53,098 nt of DNA. Source: DAOMOD01 sp964526035 (GTDB taxonomy: Bacteria; Pseudomonadota; Gammaproteobacteria; Xanthomonadales; BPKI01). Made by a program: the position numbers and the translations under genes. The stretch is taken from positions 1 to 53,098 of the forward strand of contig CAZGKE010000004.1 of NCBI GenBank assembly GCA_964526035.1. The letters run 5' to 3'. Shown here piece after piece: positions 52,256 through 53,098 of this stretch. Every line of letters starts with the position of its first letter. The first letter of the stretch is position 1. Below the pieces are notes generated by a model. The model made no database searches. It was not told the DNA's origin and saw only the letters and a list, made by a program, of their open reading frames with translations.

Positions 52256-52283
52256 TTGACCATCGCACCCGGGGGGGTAGGTT
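52256..52283 (+). promoter_or_regulatory. Predicted promoter of the metalloprotease gene
   Basis: TTGACC (52256-52261), 16-nt spacer, TAGGTT (52278-52283), 40 nt before the ATG. Confidence 0.45.
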
Positions 52284-52322
52284 TGAAGCGTCGAGAACGA
52301 CAGCGGAGAGGGAGGACACGCC

Positions 52323-53098
52323 ATGATGCGCGTGCTGGTCGCGGTGATCGCGATGCTTGGAAGTCTGCCCACGTCGGCGCAGGCGCCTTTGTTCGGCGAG
52401 CCACCGCCATGCCCCGACTGCGCGCCGCCCGGCGATTTGCCGCCGGCCCTGGCGGTCGAAGAACAGTGGTTGATTGGCCCCAATGTTCGCGGCATTGCCG
52501 AAGTGCAGGACACCATCGTGGTGAGCGTGCCGGACGGTCCGGAGTTCGTTCTGAGTGCGCGGCGTTTCGAGCCCATCAGCGGCTTTGTCGTCGAGGGCGT
52601 AGGCGTGATCCCCGATCCGGAAGCGCCAGACTCTGCCTTGAGCTACAGTTGGTCGGGCGGCGGCGATGGGGCGCAGATGACGCTGACGGTCCGCGAAGGC
52701 AAGGTGTCCGCCACCATCCGAACTGCCGACAAGATCTACAGCCTCGTGGAGACGCCCGTGGGCACGCTGTTCCGCCAGCTCGACCCGGACCTGTTCCCGC
52801 CCAGTCTGTGTGCCTACGAATCGGTGGACGACAAATCGCTGCACGCAAAGCACCACCATCTGGATCGCCTGCTAGGGGAAATCGAGCCGTCGTGGAAGCC
52901 TGGCACCTTGCCGGTGCGACCCAAATACACTGACCAGATCGACGTGCTGGTGCTGCATACGCCGAACGTGCTGCAGCTTCCGGGCGTGGACCAGACCCAG
53001 CTCAACATGCGCATCGCGGAGTCATTCGACCAGCTCAATGGCGCGGTCCTGGATTCCGGCATCGTGTCGGTGCGGGTGCGCAACGTGGCGAGCTCGGG
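52323..53098 (+). CDS. Secreted reprolysin-like zinc metalloprotease, 3'-truncated
   Basis: 258 codons are visible and the frame is still open at the window edge. Signal peptide MMRVLVAVIAMLGSLPTSAQA; a propeptide-like domain (about 25-185) with LSYSWSGGGDGAQMTLTVRE and SATIRTADKIYSLVE; then IDVLVLHTPNVLQLPG and MRIAESFDQLNGAVLDSGI, the opening of an M12B-type catalytic domain. The zinc motif HExxHxxGxxH would lie beyond the window, so activity is inferred. Excellent Shine-Dalgarno (gagagggagg) before the ATG. In its style it belongs with the secreted nuclease and subtilase at 8.9-14.3 kb. Confidence 0.75.
   Translation, partial: MMRVLVAVIAMLGSLPTSAQAPLFGEPPPCPDCAPPGDLPPALAVEEQWLIGPNVRGIAEVQDTIVVSVPDGPEFVLSARRFEPISGFVVEGVGVIPDPEAPDSALSYSWSGGGDGAQMTLTVREGKVSATIRTADKIYSLVETPVGTLFRQLDPDLFPPSLCAYESVDDKSLHAKHHHLDRLLGEIEPSWKPGTLPVRPKYTDQIDVLVLHTPNVLQLPGVDQTQLNMRIAESFDQLNGAVLDSGIVSVRVRNVASS

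Overview
The window is a high-GC, gene-dense stretch of a gammaproteobacterial chromosome. The best guess is an uncultured member of the Lysobacterales (Xanthomonadales). The reasons are the GTAG-headed repetitive extragenic palindromes, a tryptophanyl-tRNA synthetase with a C-terminal extension, a PilU-type ATPase, the heterotetrameric 2-oxoacid dehydrogenase genes, and secreted proteases and nucleases with multi-domain tails. It is a scaffold with three 100-N gaps. Two gaps (1494-1593, 19923-20022) are flanked by exactly the same 55 bases on both sides, so they are almost certainly false gaps between contigs that really overlap. The third (45481-45580) removes roughly 80 codons of leuA.

Layout. 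1-1.65 kb: end of tyrosine catabolism (fumarylacetoacetase family, maleylacetoacetate isomerase). 1.8-4.9 kb: pilU, then a DUF4398 lipoprotein, an OmpA-like lipoprotein and a YdcH-family protein. 5.0-7.7 kb: cystathionine beta-synthase and a gamma-lyase/synthase (transsulfuration). 7.8-14.3 kb: tryptophan 2,3-dioxygenase, a large secreted nuclease-like protein and a secreted subtilase. 14.5-18.2 kb: E1 alpha, E1 beta and E2 of a 2-oxoacid dehydrogenase. 18.4-27.7 kb: MscS channel, metallophosphoesterase, trpS with a small membrane protein, TPR lipoprotein, arginase, Hpt-REC regulator, tRNA-Thr, SPOR protein. 27.8-35.2 kb: a Ser/Thr signalling group made of a kinase with a long helical-repeat region, a divergent FHA sigma-54-type AAA+ regulator, a metallo-beta-lactamase-fold hydrolase and an FHA-SpoIIE phosphatase. 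35.2-39.2 kb: metK, DUF885 peptidase-like lipoprotein, redoxin. 39.2-51.9 kb, minus strand: a complete branched-chain amino acid cluster in the order ilvD-ilvC-ilvG-ilvM-leuA-ilvE-leuC-leuD-leuB-ilvA. 52.3 kb to the end: a secreted reprolysin-like metalloprotease, cut by the window.

The best regulatory discovery is in front of ilvD. A 41-codon leader peptide on the minus strand (51925 to 51800) contains eight consecutive Leu/Ile/Val codons, LILVLVLI. It is followed by a possible antiterminator segment and a strong intrinsic terminator, so it is a classical ribosome-mediated attenuator that would set the level of all ten downstream genes. Its start codon lies 9 nt after a -10-like hexamer, so the transcript may be leaderless. 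Similar -10/ATG spacings are seen at the kinase, the hydrolase and the MscS gene.

The second theme is repeats. Several intergenic spaces hold paired arms built from a short word repeated about three times, with the opposite arm 60-100 nt away in reverse complement. The word differs from locus to locus. GTAG-type palindromes are also frequent. In two cases such elements have entered reading frames: the interdomain linkers of E2 and the C-terminal tail of IlvD.
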